A DNA stretch of 64,000 nucleotides from Actinoplanes subtropicus (GCF_000721705.1 NZ_JOJL01000007.1:310001-374000), one strand, 5' to 3'; positions 47,497-57,361 are shown, numbered from the stretch's first letter. Made by a program: numbers and translations. Notes: generated by a model from the letters alone, not told the origin.

Positions 47497-49491
47497 TTAC
47501 TCGCCGGGCGTCGACTTCGCGATCTGCATCAGGAACTCGACGTTCGTGCGGGTCTGCTTGAGCCGGTCGAGCAGCAGGTCGAGCGCGGCCGACGAGTCCA
47601 GCGAGTGCAGCACCTTGCGGAGCTTGTGGATGATCGCCAGCTCTTCCTTGCCGAGCAGGATCTCTTCCTTACGCGTGCCGGACGGGTCGATGTCGATCGC
47701 CGGGAACACCCGCTTGTCCGCGATCTTCCGGTCGAGCTTGAGCTCGGCGTTGCCGGTGCCCTTGAACTCCTCGAAGATCACCGTGTCCATCATCGAGCCG
47801 GTCTCGACCAGCGCGGTCGCGAGAATGGTGAGCGAGCCACCGTTCTCGATGTTGCGCGCGGCGCCCAGGAACCGCTTGGGCGGGTAGAGCGCGGTCGAGT
47901 CGATACCACCCGACATGATCCGGCCGGAGGCCGGCGCGGCCAGGTTGTACGACCGGCCGAGCCGGGTCACCGAGTCGAGCAGCACGACCACGTCGTGGCC
48001 GAGCTCGACCAGCCGCTTGGCCCGCTCGATGGCGAGCTCGGCGACCGTGGTGTGGTCCTGCGGCGGGCGGTCGAACGTGGCCGCGACGACCTCGCCCTTG
48101 ACCGAGCGCTGCATGTCGGTGACCTCTTCGGGCCGCTCGTCGACCAGCACGACCATCAGGTGGCACTCGGGGTTGTTGTGGGTGATCGCGTTGGCGATCG
48201 CCTGCAGCACCATCGTCTTACCGGCCTTCGGCGGCGAGACGATCAGCGCCCGCTGGCCCTTGCCGATCGGCATGACCAGGTCGATGACCCGGGTGGTCAG
48301 GATGTGCGGCTCGGTCTCCAGCCGCAGGCGCTCCTGCGGGTAGAGCGGGGTGAGCTTGTAGAACTCGGGGCGGCGCCGGGCCTCCTCGGGCTCCATCCCG
48401 TTGATGGTGTCCAGCCGGACCAGCGGGTTGTACTTGTCCCGCCGGTTGTCGCCGCCGCTGTCCCGCGGGGTCGCCCGCACGGCGCCGGTGACCGCGTCGC
48501 CGCGGCGCAGGCCGTACTTCTTGACCTGGGACATCGAGACGTAGACGTCGTTCGGCCCGGAGAGGTAGCCGGTGGTGCGCACGAACGCGTAGTTGTCCAG
48601 CACGTCGAGGATGCCGGCCACCGGGACCAGCACGTCGTCCTCGCTGACGTGCGGCTCGCGGCCGCCGTCGCGCTGGCCATCGCGCTGACCGTCCCGCTGG
48701 CCGCCGCCGCTGTTGTCGTCGCGGTCACGGCCCCGGCGGCGGTCCCGGAAGCGGCTGCGGCGGCTGCGCCGCCCGCCTTCGCCCGAGTCGTTGTCGTCGT
48801 CGTCGTGAGTCTGGTCACTGTTGCGCGGACCACGGTCGTCCCGCTGCCCGCGATCGTCCCGCTGGCCCCGGTCGTCCCGCTGATTGCGGTCGTCCCGCTG
48901 GTTGCGGTCGTCGCGCTGGCGGTCGTCCCGCTGGCCCTGGTTGCGCTGGCGGTCGCGGTTGCGGTCGGTCCGCTCCGGGCGCTCGGTACGCTCGCCGGCC
49001 TCCGGCTGGGCGGTGGGCTGAGCCACCGGCTGCTCGGTGACGGGCGCGGCGGCCTCGACGACCGGGGCGGCGTCGCGGACGACCGGAGCGGCGTCGCGGC
49101 GGACCCGCTCGCGGTTACGACGGCTGCCCCCCTCGGCGACCGGCGCGGACTCCGGCTGCACGACGGTCGGCGCGGTCTCGATCGGCGCGGCCGCGGGGGC
49201 GGACGCGGCGACGACCGGCGCGGCGGTCGCTACCTCGCTGGCCCGCGGACGCGGCGCGGCCTCGGCCGGCGCGCCGCCGCTCTGCCGCTCGGTAATCGCG
49301 GTGATCAGTTCGCCCTTGCGCATCCGGGCGGTACCCGAGATACCGAGGGACGCGGCGAGGCTCTGCAGCTCGGGCAGCAGCATCGCGGACAGCCCGGTGC
49401 CGCCTCGGCGGCGCTTCGTGGCGGTCGCGGTGGTGCCGGCGCCGTCAGCGACGTCAGAAACACCCGACGTCACGTCGGTGGTGTCGCTCAA
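47497..49491 (-). CDS. rho: Transcription termination factor Rho
   Basis: The protein has 664 residues. The N-terminal helical domain (ELQSLAASLGISGTARMRKG) is followed by an unusually long disordered insert (about residues 95-300): Ala/Pro-rich, then Arg/Asp/Gln repeats (QRDDRNQRDDRGQRDDRG) and an Asp run. The RNA-binding domain and the motor follow, with P-loop SPPKAGKTMVLQ and VLLDSVTRLGR. The start is TTG 49491, with GGAAGG upstream. The insert is typical of high-GC actinobacteria and adds RNA binding. Confidence 0.96.
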   Translation of the reverse strand: MSDTTDVTSGVSDVADGAGTTATATKRRRGGTGLSAMLLPELQSLAASLGISGTARMRKGELITAITERQSGGAPAEAAPRPRASEVATAAPVVAASAPAAAPIETAPTVVQPESAPVAEGGSRRNRERVRRDAAPVVRDAAPVVEAAAPVTEQPVAQPTAQPEAGERTERPERTDRNRDRQRNQGQRDDRQRDDRNQRDDRNQRDDRGQRDDRGQRDDRGPRNSDQTHDDDDNDSGEGGRRSRRSRFRDRRRGRDRDDNSGGGQRDGQRDGQRDGGREPHVSEDDVLVPVAGILDVLDNYAFVRTTGYLSGPNDVYVSMSQVKKYGLRRGDAVTGAVRATPRDSGGDNRRDKYNPLVRLDTINGMEPEEARRRPEFYKLTPLYPQERLRLETEPHILTTRVIDLVMPIGKGQRALIVSPPKAGKTMVLQAIANAITHNNPECHLMVVLVDERPEEVTDMQRSVKGEVVAATFDRPPQDHTTVAELAIERAKRLVELGHDVVVLLDSVTRLGRSYNLAAPASGRIMSGGIDSTALYPPKRFLGAARNIENGGSLTILATALVETGSMMDTVIFEEFKGTGNAELKLDRKIADKRVFPAIDIDPSGTRKEEILLGKEELAIIHKLRKVLHSLDSSAALDLLLDRLKQTRTNVEFLMQIAKSTPGE

Positions 49492-49826
49492 TGGATTCCT
49501 TCCGTCGGAAAAAGCCCGAGACTCCCGGTCTGCAGCCTGGTGGCCGGGTGACTCGGATCCTGCTTCGCCGAAGCGACGCAGGTGGTTGTGCAGCACGGCA
49601 GCTCGACGGTGTCCCTGCCCGTCGGACATTGACGAGTAGGTCTCGGCGAGTGCAGCGATCTTGGGAGACTGCCGCCCGGCGTGTGCCTTGCTGAGAATGG
49701 AGACGACCTGATGAGGTCTTGAGTCTCATGGGGGTGCGCGCCGAACCGCAATAAGATCGCTTGCTTCGCGGCTGTGCTTGGTCTTGAGCGTAGTCAACTC
49801 ATGCGACCTGCGGCAACAGGGCCCCG
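49492..49826 (-). other. Rho leader/intergenic region
   Basis: The 335 bp between thrB and rho have no convincing gene. On the minus strand CTCAAGACC occurs twice, 65 bp apart, and a small hairpin (49711-49729) overlaps one copy. This could be a long rho leader used for autoregulation; no clear promoter was found. Confidence 0.4.
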
Positions 49827-50738
49827 CTAGGCGAGTTCCACCATACTCCCTTTGACAAGAGCACCGCGCGCATCCACGCCCAACGTCTCGACGCGCCATT
49901 CTGTTCCCGGCTGGAAATCGGCCGGGACCTCGGACAACGCCAGAACTGTCGGACCCGCGCCACTGACCACCGCGGCCACGCCGACCGAGCGCAGCGACGC
50001 GACGAGCGACGCGGTGCCCGGCATCGACTCGGCCCGGTACCCCTGATGCAGCCGATCCTCGGTGGCCGGCAGGAGCAGCGCCGGATCGCCGGTGATCGCA
50101 TGGGTCAGCAGCGCGGCACGCCCGGCGTTGAAGGACGCATCCCGGTGCGGCACTTCGAAGGGCAGCGCCGCTCGGGCCGAGGCGGTATACCCCCGCTCCG
50201 CGGGCACAAAGACAATCGGCCGTACGCCTTCGTGGGCCGCCAACCGCACGGCCCGCGCGCCGGCGCCCTCGTTCCAGGCGATGGTGAAGCCGCCGAGCAG
50301 GCAGGGCGCGACATTGTCCGGATGGCCCTCCAGCCGGGCGGCGATGCGCAGCGCGTCCTCGTCGTCGATCAGCCGCAGGCCGTCCTCGACCAGGCCCCGG
50401 GCCAGCTGCACGCCGCCCACGATGGCGGCCGACGAGGAGCCCAGGCCGCGCGCCTGCGGAATGCGGTTCACGCAGCTCACGGACAGGCCGGCCGGGCGCT
50501 CGCCGAGTTCGTCGAAGGTCGCCAGCATCGCCCGTACGACCAGATGCTCCTCGTCCCCGGGCAACTCGCCGGCGCCCTCGCCGGTCACGGTCACGGTGAA
50601 CCCGCCGTCGGTGACCGTGGCCTCGAGGTCGTCGTAGAGGGTCAGCGCGAGGCCCAGGGCGTCGAAGCCGGGGCCGAGGTTGGCGCTCGTGGCCGGCGTA
50701 CGCACGGTGACCGGGTCGGTCGCGAAGGTCAGGCCCAT
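49827..50738 (-). CDS. thrB: Homoserine kinase
   Basis: The protein has 303 residues of the GHMP kinase family: N-terminal PATSANLGPGFDALGLAL, ATP-binding PQARGLGSSSAAIV, and C-terminal AAVVSGAGPTVLALS. It phosphorylates homoserine for threonine synthesis. ATG 50738 is chosen over GTG 50744 because TAGCAT ends 6 nt upstream. hom and thrC are 5-7 kb away, with an efflux region between. Confidence 0.95.
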   Translation of the reverse strand: MGLTFATDPVTVRTPATSANLGPGFDALGLALTLYDDLEATVTDGGFTVTVTGEGAGELPGDEEHLVVRAMLATFDELGERPAGLSVSCVNRIPQARGLGSSSAAIVGGVQLARGLVEDGLRLIDDEDALRIAARLEGHPDNVAPCLLGGFTIAWNEGAGARAVRLAAHEGVRPIVFVPAERGYTASARAALPFEVPHRDASFNAGRAALLTHAITGDPALLLPATEDRLHQGYRAESMPGTASLVASLRSVGVAAVVSGAGPTVLALSEVPADFQPGTEWRVETLGVDARGALVKGSMVELA

Positions 50739-50744
50739 CGGCAC

Positions 50745-50750
50745 ATGCTA
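50745..50750 (-). promoter_or_regulatory. -10 box TAGCAT, leaderless thrB
   Basis: TAGCAT on the minus strand, 6 nt, then ATG 50738. The same hexamer at the same distance precedes argS. Confidence 0.5.
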
Positions 50751-50777
50751 AGCGTTGATCATTCATCGGGCCGCGGC

Positions 50778-50827
50778 AAGGCCTGTTTCATGACTGGGGC
50801 GGGAGCCTCAGTCATGGAGCAGGCCTT
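50778..50827 (-). terminator. Terminator hairpin at the MFS gene end
   Basis: AAGGCCTG pairs with CAGGCCTT, and inside it CATGACTG pairs with CAGTCATG, with 3-nt internal loops. The structure overlaps the last codons and stop of the MFS gene and lies before the thrB promoter. Confidence 0.7.
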
Positions 50828-52029
50828 AGGGCCAGCTTGCGGGTGGCGACGCGCCAGCCGATCGCGTAGATGAGGGTGACCAGCCCGCAGCCGGCCAGGA
50901 TCGCCCGGTGGTCCACCCGGTCGACGACGGCGCTGGCCACCAGTTGGCTGACCGTGATGGCCAGGGTGGCCAGCATCAGGTCGGTGGCGAAGACCCGGCC
51001 GCGCAGCTGGTCGGGCACCTCGCCCTGCAGGGCGTAGTTGGAGAGCGTCCAGTTGGTGCCGCCGGCGAAGTGCGCGACGAAGACCAGCACGAGCATCAGC
51101 CAGAACCACGGCGTGACCGAGATCGCCAGGTAGCCGGCGCCGTACAGCCCCATCGACAGCGCCAGGCTGGGCAGCAGCCAGCCGCGGTGGCTCAGCACCG
51201 GGCGCAACGCGAACGGGCCGACCAGCGCGCCGAAGCCGCGGACCGCGAAGAGCAGGCCGGCGCCGAACGCGCCGACGCCGTACGACTGGGCGAGCAGCGG
51301 GAACACGATCAGCACGCCGTTGCCGAGGCCGGCCGCCGATTTGACCGTGACCAGCGCGCGGATCCGCGGCCGGGCGCCGATGTAGCGCAGCGCCTCGAGC
51401 AGCGCGTGCCAGGTCTGCGCGGTCACCTCGCCGTCGGCCCGGGCGGCCTGCAGCGGGCGGCGGACCGAGCCGTTGAGCGCCGCGGCGGCCAGCAGCAGGG
51501 TGGCGGTGACCGCGAAGCTCCAGTACGGCCCGGCGAGCTCGCCCACCACGCCGCCCAGCGAGGCCCCGACGATCGTCATGGTGCCCCAGGCCGAGCCGGA
51601 GATGGCGTTGGCGGCCGGCAGGTCGGCCTCGTCGACGACGTTGGGCAGCGCGGCCGAGGCGGCCGGCGTGTAGAAGGCCTTGGCCACCGCCATCGCGCCG
51701 ATGGCGAGCAGGGCGAGTGGCGCGGTCGCCGCCGAGCGGACGGCGAACAACAGCAGCGCCGCCAGGAACGCGCAGACGTTGGCTGTCACCAGGATCCTGC
51801 GGCGGTCGAAGCGGTCCGCGATCGTCCCGGTGAACGGCAGCAGCAGCGTGTTGATCCCGGTGTCGGCGGCCAGCACCAGCCCGCCCCAGGCGCCGCTGTG
51901 GGTCAGCTTCGGCAGCAGCACCAGCAGCGGCACCATGACGAACCAGTCGGCCCCGAAGACGACCAGCTCGGCCGCGAACAGGCGACGGAAGTCCCGGTTG
52001 CGGCCGACGACCGCGAAGGAGGCTGGCAC
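50812..52029 (-). CDS. MFS transporter (drug-efflux DHA3-like)
   Basis: The protein has 405 residues and about twelve transmembrane helices. Motif A between helices 2 and 3 reads ADRFDRRRILV, and a second copy of the loop occurs in the C-terminal half (EVPDQLRGRVFA). It is probably a proton-driven exporter; the substrate is unknown. GTG 52029 lies 7 nt after a TAAATT -10 box. A terminator separates it from the upstream RND gene, so the two are not one transcript. Confidence 0.87.
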   Translation of the reverse strand: MPASFAVVGRNRDFRRLFAAELVVFGADWFVMVPLLVLLPKLTHSGAWGGLVLAADTGINTLLLPFTGTIADRFDRRRILVTANVCAFLAALLLFAVRSAATAPLALLAIGAMAVAKAFYTPAASAALPNVVDEADLPAANAISGSAWGTMTIVGASLGGVVGELAGPYWSFAVTATLLLAAAALNGSVRRPLQAARADGEVTAQTWHALLEALRYIGARPRIRALVTVKSAAGLGNGVLIVFPLLAQSYGVGAFGAGLLFAVRGFGALVGPFALRPVLSHRGWLLPSLALSMGLYGAGYLAISVTPWFWLMLVLVFVAHFAGGTNWTLSNYALQGEVPDQLRGRVFATDLMLATLAITVSQLVASAVVDRVDHRAILAGCGLVTLIYAIGWRVATRKLALRPAP

Positions 52030-52036
52030 AGCAAGG

Positions 52037-52042
52037 AATTTA
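52037..52042 (-). promoter_or_regulatory. -10 box TAAATT, leaderless MFS gene
   Basis: TAAATT on the minus strand, 7 nt, then GTG 52029, placed just after the terminator of the RND gene. Confidence 0.5.
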
Positions 52043-52062
52043 GGACAGACCCTGAGCCAAGG

Positions 52063-52094
52063 GCCGAGGCCGGCCCGGGTGGGCCGGCCTCGGC
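52063..52094 (-). terminator. Terminator hairpin after the RND gene
   Basis: A perfect 14-bp GC-rich stem with a GGGT/ACCC four-base loop lies 6 bp after the RND stop codon. Confidence 0.75.
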
Positions 52095-52099
52095 GTCGA

Positions 52100-55000
52100 T
52101 CACTTCGCCTCGTTGGGCCGCCGCTTTGTGACCTTCAACACCTCGAACTGGTCGGTGTAGCCCCGCAGCGCCCCGCTCGGCTGAGCGGAGGTGGGCTGGG
52201 CGGGCGCCTCGTGCGCGCCGCCGCTGGAGTCGGGCGCCACACCCGCCAGAACATCCGCGCCCGGCTCGTCGGCCGCGTGCCGGGGCATCTCGATCGGCAG
52301 GCCCTTGGCCGCCCGCCGCGCGGCCCGCTTGGCCCGCCGCTTCTCCTTCCGGTTCTCGACCATCGTGTAGAGGGTCGGCACCAGCACCAGGGTCAGCAGC
52401 GTGGAGCTGACCAGGCCGCCGATGACCACAATGGCCAGTGGCTGGGAGATGAAGCCGCCCTCGCCGGTGAGGCCGAGCGCCATCGGCAGCAGCGCGAAGA
52501 TGGTCGCGATCGCGGTCATCAGGATCGGCCGCAGCCGGTGCCGGCCGCCCTCGATCACCGCCTCCTGCACGCCCATGCCCTGCGCCCGGTAGTGGTTGAT
52601 CAGATCCATCAGCACGATCGCGTTGGTGACCACGATGCCGACGAGCATCAGCACGCCGATCAGCGAGGGCACGCCGAGCGCGGTGCCGGTGACCAGCAGC
52701 AGCACGATCGCGCCGGTCGCCGCGAACGGGATCGAGACCAGCAGGATGACCGGCTGGATCAGGCTGCGGAAGGTCGCCACCATGATGATGAAGACGATCG
52801 CGATGGCGGCCAGCACGGCCAGGCCCAGCTGCTTGAACGCGTCCGCCTGGTCCTGGCTCACGCCGCCGAGCGAGTACGACGCGCCGGCCGGCAGGGTGAG
52901 CGCCGACAGCTTGGTCTTCAGCTCGGCGGTCGCGGCGCCGACATCCGAGCCGGTCGCGGTGCCCTTGACCGTGGCGCTGCGGTTGCCATCCACTCGGGTG
53001 ACCTTCTCCGGGCCGGCCACCTGGTTGACGTCGGCCACCCGGTCGAGCCGGATCACGCCGCTGGCGGTGGTGATCGGCAGGGCCTGGAGCGCGGTCGGGT
53101 CGGCCGGCGCCACGCCGTACGACACCACCACGTTCTCGCCGGCGCCGTCGACCGTGATCTGGCCGGCCGGGGCGGACCGGAAGGCGCCGGCCACGGTCTG
53201 CGCGATCTGCGCCTCGGTCAGCCCGTACTGGGCCGCGACGTCCCGCTTCACCTGGACGTCGAGGCGCGGGACGCTGGCCGCCAGTGTGGTGGTCACGTCG
53301 GCGACGCCCTTGGTCGCGGCCATCGCCTGCTGCACCTGCTGGGTGGCCTGCTGCAGCACCTCCTGGTCGGCGGCCCGCACGTCGACCGAGAGCTCACTGC
53401 CGCCGAGGCCGGAGTTGTTGTCGCCGAAGGTGACCTCGCCGATGCCGCTCATCCCGGCGAACTTGGCGCGCAGGCGATCGGTGACCACCTCGGCGTCCGC
53501 CTTCTCGCCGAGGCCGACCTGGAAGCTGGCCTGGCTGGCGCCGGAACTGCCGACGAACGGGTTGAAGGTGCCGTTGCCGACCGTGACCTGGTAGGTCTTC
53601 ACGTCCTTGTCGGCGTCGAGCACCGCCTCGACCTGCTTGGCCGCGGTGTCGGTGGCCGCCAGGCTGGTGCCGACCGGCAGCGCCTGGTTGAACCGGATCG
53701 AGTCCTGCCCCGACTGGTCGAGGAAGTTGGTCTTGAGCTGGGTGCCGAGGCCGACCGTGACGATGAGCACGAGGACACCGATCACCAGCGTGGTCAGGCG
53801 CCGCCGGGTGGCGAACCGGATCACCGGGAGGTAGGCGCGTTGCAGCGGGCTGCGCAGCTCCTTCTCCTCCGCCTGGCGGCGGATGGCCTCGGCGCCGCTG
53901 CCGGGCGGAGGCGGCTTGAGGAACCAGTACGCCAGCACCGGCACCACGGTGAGCGCCACGAACAGCGACGCCAGCAGGGCGACCGTCACGGTGATCGCGA
54001 AGGACGAGAAGATCTGCCCGATCAGGCCGCCGACGAGGGCGATCGGGAGGAACACCGCGACCGTGGTGAGCGTCGAGGCGGTGACCGCGCCGGCCACCTC
54101 CCGGACCGCGGTGACGATCGCGTGCCCCTTCTCCTCGCCGTACTCCAAATGTCTCTTGATGTTTTCCAGCACGACGATCGAGTCGTCGACGACCCGGCCG
54201 ATGGCGATGGTCAGCGCGCCCAGGGTCAGCAGGTTCAGCGTGTAGTCGCCGATCCACAGCGCGATCAGCGCGATCAGCACCGACAGCGGGATGGAGACCG
54301 CGGTGACCAGCGTCGAGCGGACCGAGAGCAGGAAGACCAGGATGACGATCACGGCCATCACCAGGCCGAGCAGGCCCTCGGTGGTCAGGCTCTTGATCGA
54401 CCGCTGGACGTAGGGCGCCTGGTCGGTGACGACGGTCAGCTTGGCGCCGCTGTCCTGCTGCAGCTTGGCGAGCTTGTCGCGAACGTCCTTCGAGATCTGT
54501 ACGGGGTTGCCGGTCGGCTTCGCGGTGACCTGGATGCCGAGGCTGTCCACCCCGTCGGTCCGGGTGTACGAGGTCGCCGCCGGCAGCTTGCTCTCCACCG
54601 CGGCGACGTCGCCGAGCTTGACCGGCCCCTTGCGCCCGGTGAGGTAGAGGCGCGCGAGGTCGTCGACCGAGGTGATCGGGGTGCCGACCTGGACGCTGAG
54701 CGACTTGTCCCCGTCGGTGACCGCGCCGGCCGGCACCGACACACCGTTGGCCTGCAGCACGGTGGCGATCGACTGCGGGTTGACGCCGGCCGCGGCGAGC
54801 TTCGCGAAGTCCGGCGTGATCACGACCTGCTTGGCGCGGGCGCCGGTCACCTGGGTGTCGCGGACGCCGGTGATCCCGTTGAGCTCGGGCACCACGGTCT
54901 GGTTGAGCTTGGCGAGCAGGTCGCTCTCGTCGGTGCCGCCGGACGCGGCCAGCACGATCGCCGGGATGTCGTCGGTGCTGCCCGCGATGATCTGCGGCTC

Positions 55001-55372
55001 GACGTTCTGCGGGAGGGTCGGCTGGATCCGGTTGACGGCGGTGGTCAACTGGTTGACCGCCTGGTCGAGGTCGGTGCCGTAGTCGAACGACACGGTGACC
55101 GTGGCGGAGCCCTCCGAGGTGGTCGAGGTGACGCTCTCGACGCCGTCGACGCCCTTGACCGCGTTTTCGATCGGCTCGGTGATCTGGGCCTGGATGAGCT
55201 CGGGGCTGGCGCCGGGCAGGGTCGCGCCGACGAACGCCGCCGGGAACTCGATCGACGGGAACAGCTGCTGTTTCAGCGATGGGATGGCGAAGATCCCGAA
55301 GCCGGTGATCACCAGGGCGATCAGGGCGACGAGACCCCGGTTGGCGAGACTGAGCCGGGTCAGGAATGACAT
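52100..55372 (-). CDS. RND efflux permease (HAE1/AcrB-like)
   Basis: The protein has 1090 residues with twelve transmembrane helices and two large external loops in the usual duplicated pattern. TM4 carries the proton-relay Asp pair in GRVVDDSIVVLENIKRH. The start SLANRGLVALIALVITGFG and the loop PSIEFPAAFVGATLPGASPE are typical of AcrB-type pumps. There is a charged cytoplasmic tail of about 90 residues. No periplasmic adaptor gene is nearby, as expected for a Gram-positive cell. MarR is divergent. Confidence 0.92.
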   Translation of the reverse strand: MSFLTRLSLANRGLVALIALVITGFGIFAIPSLKQQLFPSIEFPAAFVGATLPGASPELIQAQITEPIENAVKGVDGVESVTSTTSEGSATVTVSFDYGTDLDQAVNQLTTAVNRIQPTLPQNVEPQIIAGSTDDIPAIVLAASGGTDESDLLAKLNQTVVPELNGITGVRDTQVTGARAKQVVITPDFAKLAAAGVNPQSIATVLQANGVSVPAGAVTDGDKSLSVQVGTPITSVDDLARLYLTGRKGPVKLGDVAAVESKLPAATSYTRTDGVDSLGIQVTAKPTGNPVQISKDVRDKLAKLQQDSGAKLTVVTDQAPYVQRSIKSLTTEGLLGLVMAVIVILVFLLSVRSTLVTAVSIPLSVLIALIALWIGDYTLNLLTLGALTIAIGRVVDDSIVVLENIKRHLEYGEEKGHAIVTAVREVAGAVTASTLTTVAVFLPIALVGGLIGQIFSSFAITVTVALLASLFVALTVVPVLAYWFLKPPPPGSGAEAIRRQAEEKELRSPLQRAYLPVIRFATRRRLTTLVIGVLVLIVTVGLGTQLKTNFLDQSGQDSIRFNQALPVGTSLAATDTAAKQVEAVLDADKDVKTYQVTVGNGTFNPFVGSSGASQASFQVGLGEKADAEVVTDRLRAKFAGMSGIGEVTFGDNNSGLGGSELSVDVRAADQEVLQQATQQVQQAMAATKGVADVTTTLAASVPRLDVQVKRDVAAQYGLTEAQIAQTVAGAFRSAPAGQITVDGAGENVVVSYGVAPADPTALQALPITTASGVIRLDRVADVNQVAGPEKVTRVDGNRSATVKGTATGSDVGAATAELKTKLSALTLPAGASYSLGGVSQDQADAFKQLGLAVLAAIAIVFIIMVATFRSLIQPVILLVSIPFAATGAIVLLLVTGTALGVPSLIGVLMLVGIVVTNAIVLMDLINHYRAQGMGVQEAVIEGGRHRLRPILMTAIATIFALLPMALGLTGEGGFISQPLAIVVIGGLVSSTLLTLVLVPTLYTMVENRKEKRRAKRAARRAAKGLPIEMPRHAADEPGADVLAGVAPDSSGGAHEAPAQPTSAQPSGALRGYTDQFEVLKVTKRRPNEAK

Positions 55373-55420
55373 GGGCGCTCCCCCCGTAAAAGTTCGGCCT
55401 GCACGAATAGTTTGCCTGAC

Positions 55421-55440
55421 GCGAACAAGTGGTTTTTCGC
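55421..55440. promoter_or_regulatory. Candidate MarR operator
   Basis: GCGAACAAGTGGTTTTTCGC is an imperfect 20-bp palindrome (7 of 8 arm positions match) in the 121-bp divergent gap. It ends 13 bp before the extended -10 box (TGATACGGT) of marR, covering its -35 region, and lies about 50 bp upstream of the RND start, so one regulator could control both. Confidence 0.5.
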
Positions 55441-55493
55441 CGGGGTGTTTTGATACGGTCCGGCCATCAGCGCGTCACGACGAAGGGTTGGCG

Positions 55494-55940
55494 TTGACCC
55501 GGAACGAAGAGCTCATCGCGGACATTATGGGCGCCCAGGAACGGCTCCAGCAGATGTTCGGGTACGACCGCTCCGACCCGCTCTTCTCGTCTCATCTGAC
55601 GCTGTCGCAATTCAAGATCCTCATGCTGCTCGCCCGGAACGGCAATGTATCGGGCGGCGAACTGGCGCGGCTGCTCGGCGTCGGGCTCGCGGCGCTCAGC
55701 GGCATGATCGATCGACTCGTGCAGCAGGACCTGGTCGTCCGCAGCGAAGACCTGCACGACCGGCGCGTCCGCCGGATCGGGCTCTCGAGAAAGGGCGCCG
55801 AGCTCATCGGAAGCATCTTCAACGCCGGTCAGGCAAAGATGCGCGCGCTCCTCAGCCGCCTCTCAGACGAGGACCTCGACGTGGTGGCGCGCGCATCTCT
55901 GTTGATGGTGAAAGCAGCCGAGGAACTAGGCGAGACCTAG
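55494..55940 (+). CDS. MarR-family transcriptional regulator
   Basis: The protein has 148 residues with a winged helix: [20 protein letters not shown], recognition helix [18 protein letters not shown], and wing [15 protein letters not shown]. It likely represses the divergent RND pump and itself. TTG 55494 is supported by GAAGGG 6 nt upstream. Its 3' end overlaps the convergent thrC gene by 15 bp. Confidence 0.88.
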   Translation: MTRNEELIADIMGAQERLQQMFGYDRSDPLFSSHLTLSQFKILMLLARNGNVSGGELARLLGVGLAALSGMIDRLVQQDLVVRSEDLHDRRVRRIGLSRKGAELIGSIFNAGQAKMRALLSRLSDEDLDVVARASLLMVKAAEELGET

Positions 55941-56975
55941 CTCCCGGGCGGCGATCAGCACGTCGTTCTTGATCGTGGTGGGGGACGGCGCGGTCGAGAT
56001 CGCCCATTCCGGGTCCTTGAGGCCGTGCCCGGTCACCGTGCACACCACGGTCGAGCCGGCCGGCACCTTGCCCGCCTGCGCCTGCTGCAGTAGTCCGGCC
56101 ACGCTCGCCGCGCTGGCCAGCTCGACGAAGACGCCGACCTCGCGGGCCAGCAGCCGGTAAGCCGAGAGGATCTCCCGGTCGGTGACCGCCTCGATCAGGC
56201 CGCCGGACGCGTCCCGGGCGTCCAGCGCCTTGGTCCAGCTGGCCGGGTTGCCGATCCGGATGGCGGTGGCGATCGTCGACGGTTCGGGAACCACCTGGCC
56301 GGTCACGATCGGGGCGGCGCCGGAGGCCTGGAAGCCGTACATCTTCGGCAGCTTGGTGGCGTTGCCGGCCGCGCTGTCCTCGAGGTAGCCCATCCAGTAG
56401 GCCGAGATGTTGCCGGCGTTGCCGACCGGGAGGCAGTGGATGTCGGGGGCGTCGCCGAGCGCCTCGACGATCTCGAAGGACGCGGTCTTCTGCCCGTGCA
56501 GGCGGAAGATGTTCACCGAGTTGACCAGCGAGACCGGGAAGTCCTGGGAGAGCTTGGCGGCGAGCGCGAGGCAGTCGTCGAAGTTGCCGTTGACCTGGAG
56601 CAGCTTGGCGCCGTGCACGAGCGCCTGGGCCAGCTTGCCCAGCGCGATCTTGCCCTGCGGGACGAGCACCGCGCAGGTCAGGCCGGCCCGGGCGGCGTAC
56701 GCCGCGGCGGAGGCGCTGGTGTTGCCGGTGGAGGCGCAGATGATCGCCTTCGAGCCGTCCTCGACCGCCTTGGAGACGGCCATCGTCATGCCGCGGTCCT
56801 TGAACGAGCCGGTCGGGTTCGCGCCCTCGACCTTGAGGTAGACGTCGGCGCCGACCCGCTGGGACAGCACCGGCGCGGGCACGAGCGGCGTGTTGCCCTC
56901 GTGCAGCGTGACCACCGGGGTGGCGTCGGTGACCGGCAGCCGGTCCCGATAACGCTCGATGAGTCCCCGATACAT
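55926..56975 (-). CDS. thrC: Threonine synthase
   Basis: The protein has 349 residues. The PLP Lys is in [16 protein letters not shown], followed by [15 protein letters not shown] and the phosphate-binding [13 protein letters not shown]. It converts O-phosphohomoserine to threonine. The gene is last in the argS-lysA-hom-VOC-thrC run, with AAGGAG upstream of ATG 56975. Confidence 0.96.
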   Translation of the reverse strand: MYRGLIERYRDRLPVTDATPVVTLHEGNTPLVPAPVLSQRVGADVYLKVEGANPTGSFKDRGMTMAVSKAVEDGSKAIICASTGNTSASAAAYAARAGLTCAVLVPQGKIALGKLAQALVHGAKLLQVNGNFDDCLALAAKLSQDFPVSLVNSVNIFRLHGQKTASFEIVEALGDAPDIHCLPVGNAGNISAYWMGYLEDSAAGNATKLPKMYGFQASGAAPIVTGQVVPEPSTIATAIRIGNPASWTKALDARDASGGLIEAVTDREILSAYRLLAREVGVFVELASAASVAGLLQQAQAGKVPAGSTVVCTVTGHGLKDPEWAISTAPSPTTIKNDVLIAARELGLA

Positions 56976-56986
56976 GGCCTTACTCC

Positions 56987-57358
56987 TTACTCAGGACGGT
57001 GGCTGACAGCCTCGACATTGTTGCCGTCCGGGTCGCGGACGAAGGCCCCGTAGTAGTGCTGGTGGTACTCCTCGTGGATCCGCGGCTCGTGCAGCACCTC
57101 GGCGCCGTTCGCCACGGCGGCCGCGAAGAACTCGTCGACCGCGGCGCGCGAAGAGGCGGCGAACGCGATGTGCGACTCACGGAAGCCGTCGCCCTCGTTC
57201 AGCTCGCCGATCCAGAAGTCGGCGTGGTCGCCCGTGCCGTACCCGATGGCGACCTTGAAGTCCATCAGCCGGCTGCCGCCCAGCGGGGCGAGCACCGCGT
57301 CGTAGAAGGCCGCACTGGCGGCCAGGTCGGCACATTGGAACCCCACGTGGTCGAGCAC
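56987..57358 (-). CDS. VOC-fold protein inside the threonine operon
   Basis: The protein has 123 residues of glyoxalase-like fold: [20 protein letters not shown] at the start and [15 protein letters not shown] at the end, with His and Glu residues at usual metal-binding places. The GTG start is 3 nt from the hom stop and its stop is 11 nt from thrC, so it should be co-expressed with both. Its ligand is unknown; there is no known role for such a protein in threonine synthesis. Confidence 0.82.
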   Translation of the reverse strand: MLDHVGFQCADLAASAAFYDAVLAPLGGSRLMDFKVAIGYGTGDHADFWIGELNEGDGFRESHIAFAASSRAAVDEFFAAAVANGAEVLHEPRIHEEYHQHYYGAFVRDPDGNNVEAVSHRPE

Positions 57359-57361
57359 GGC

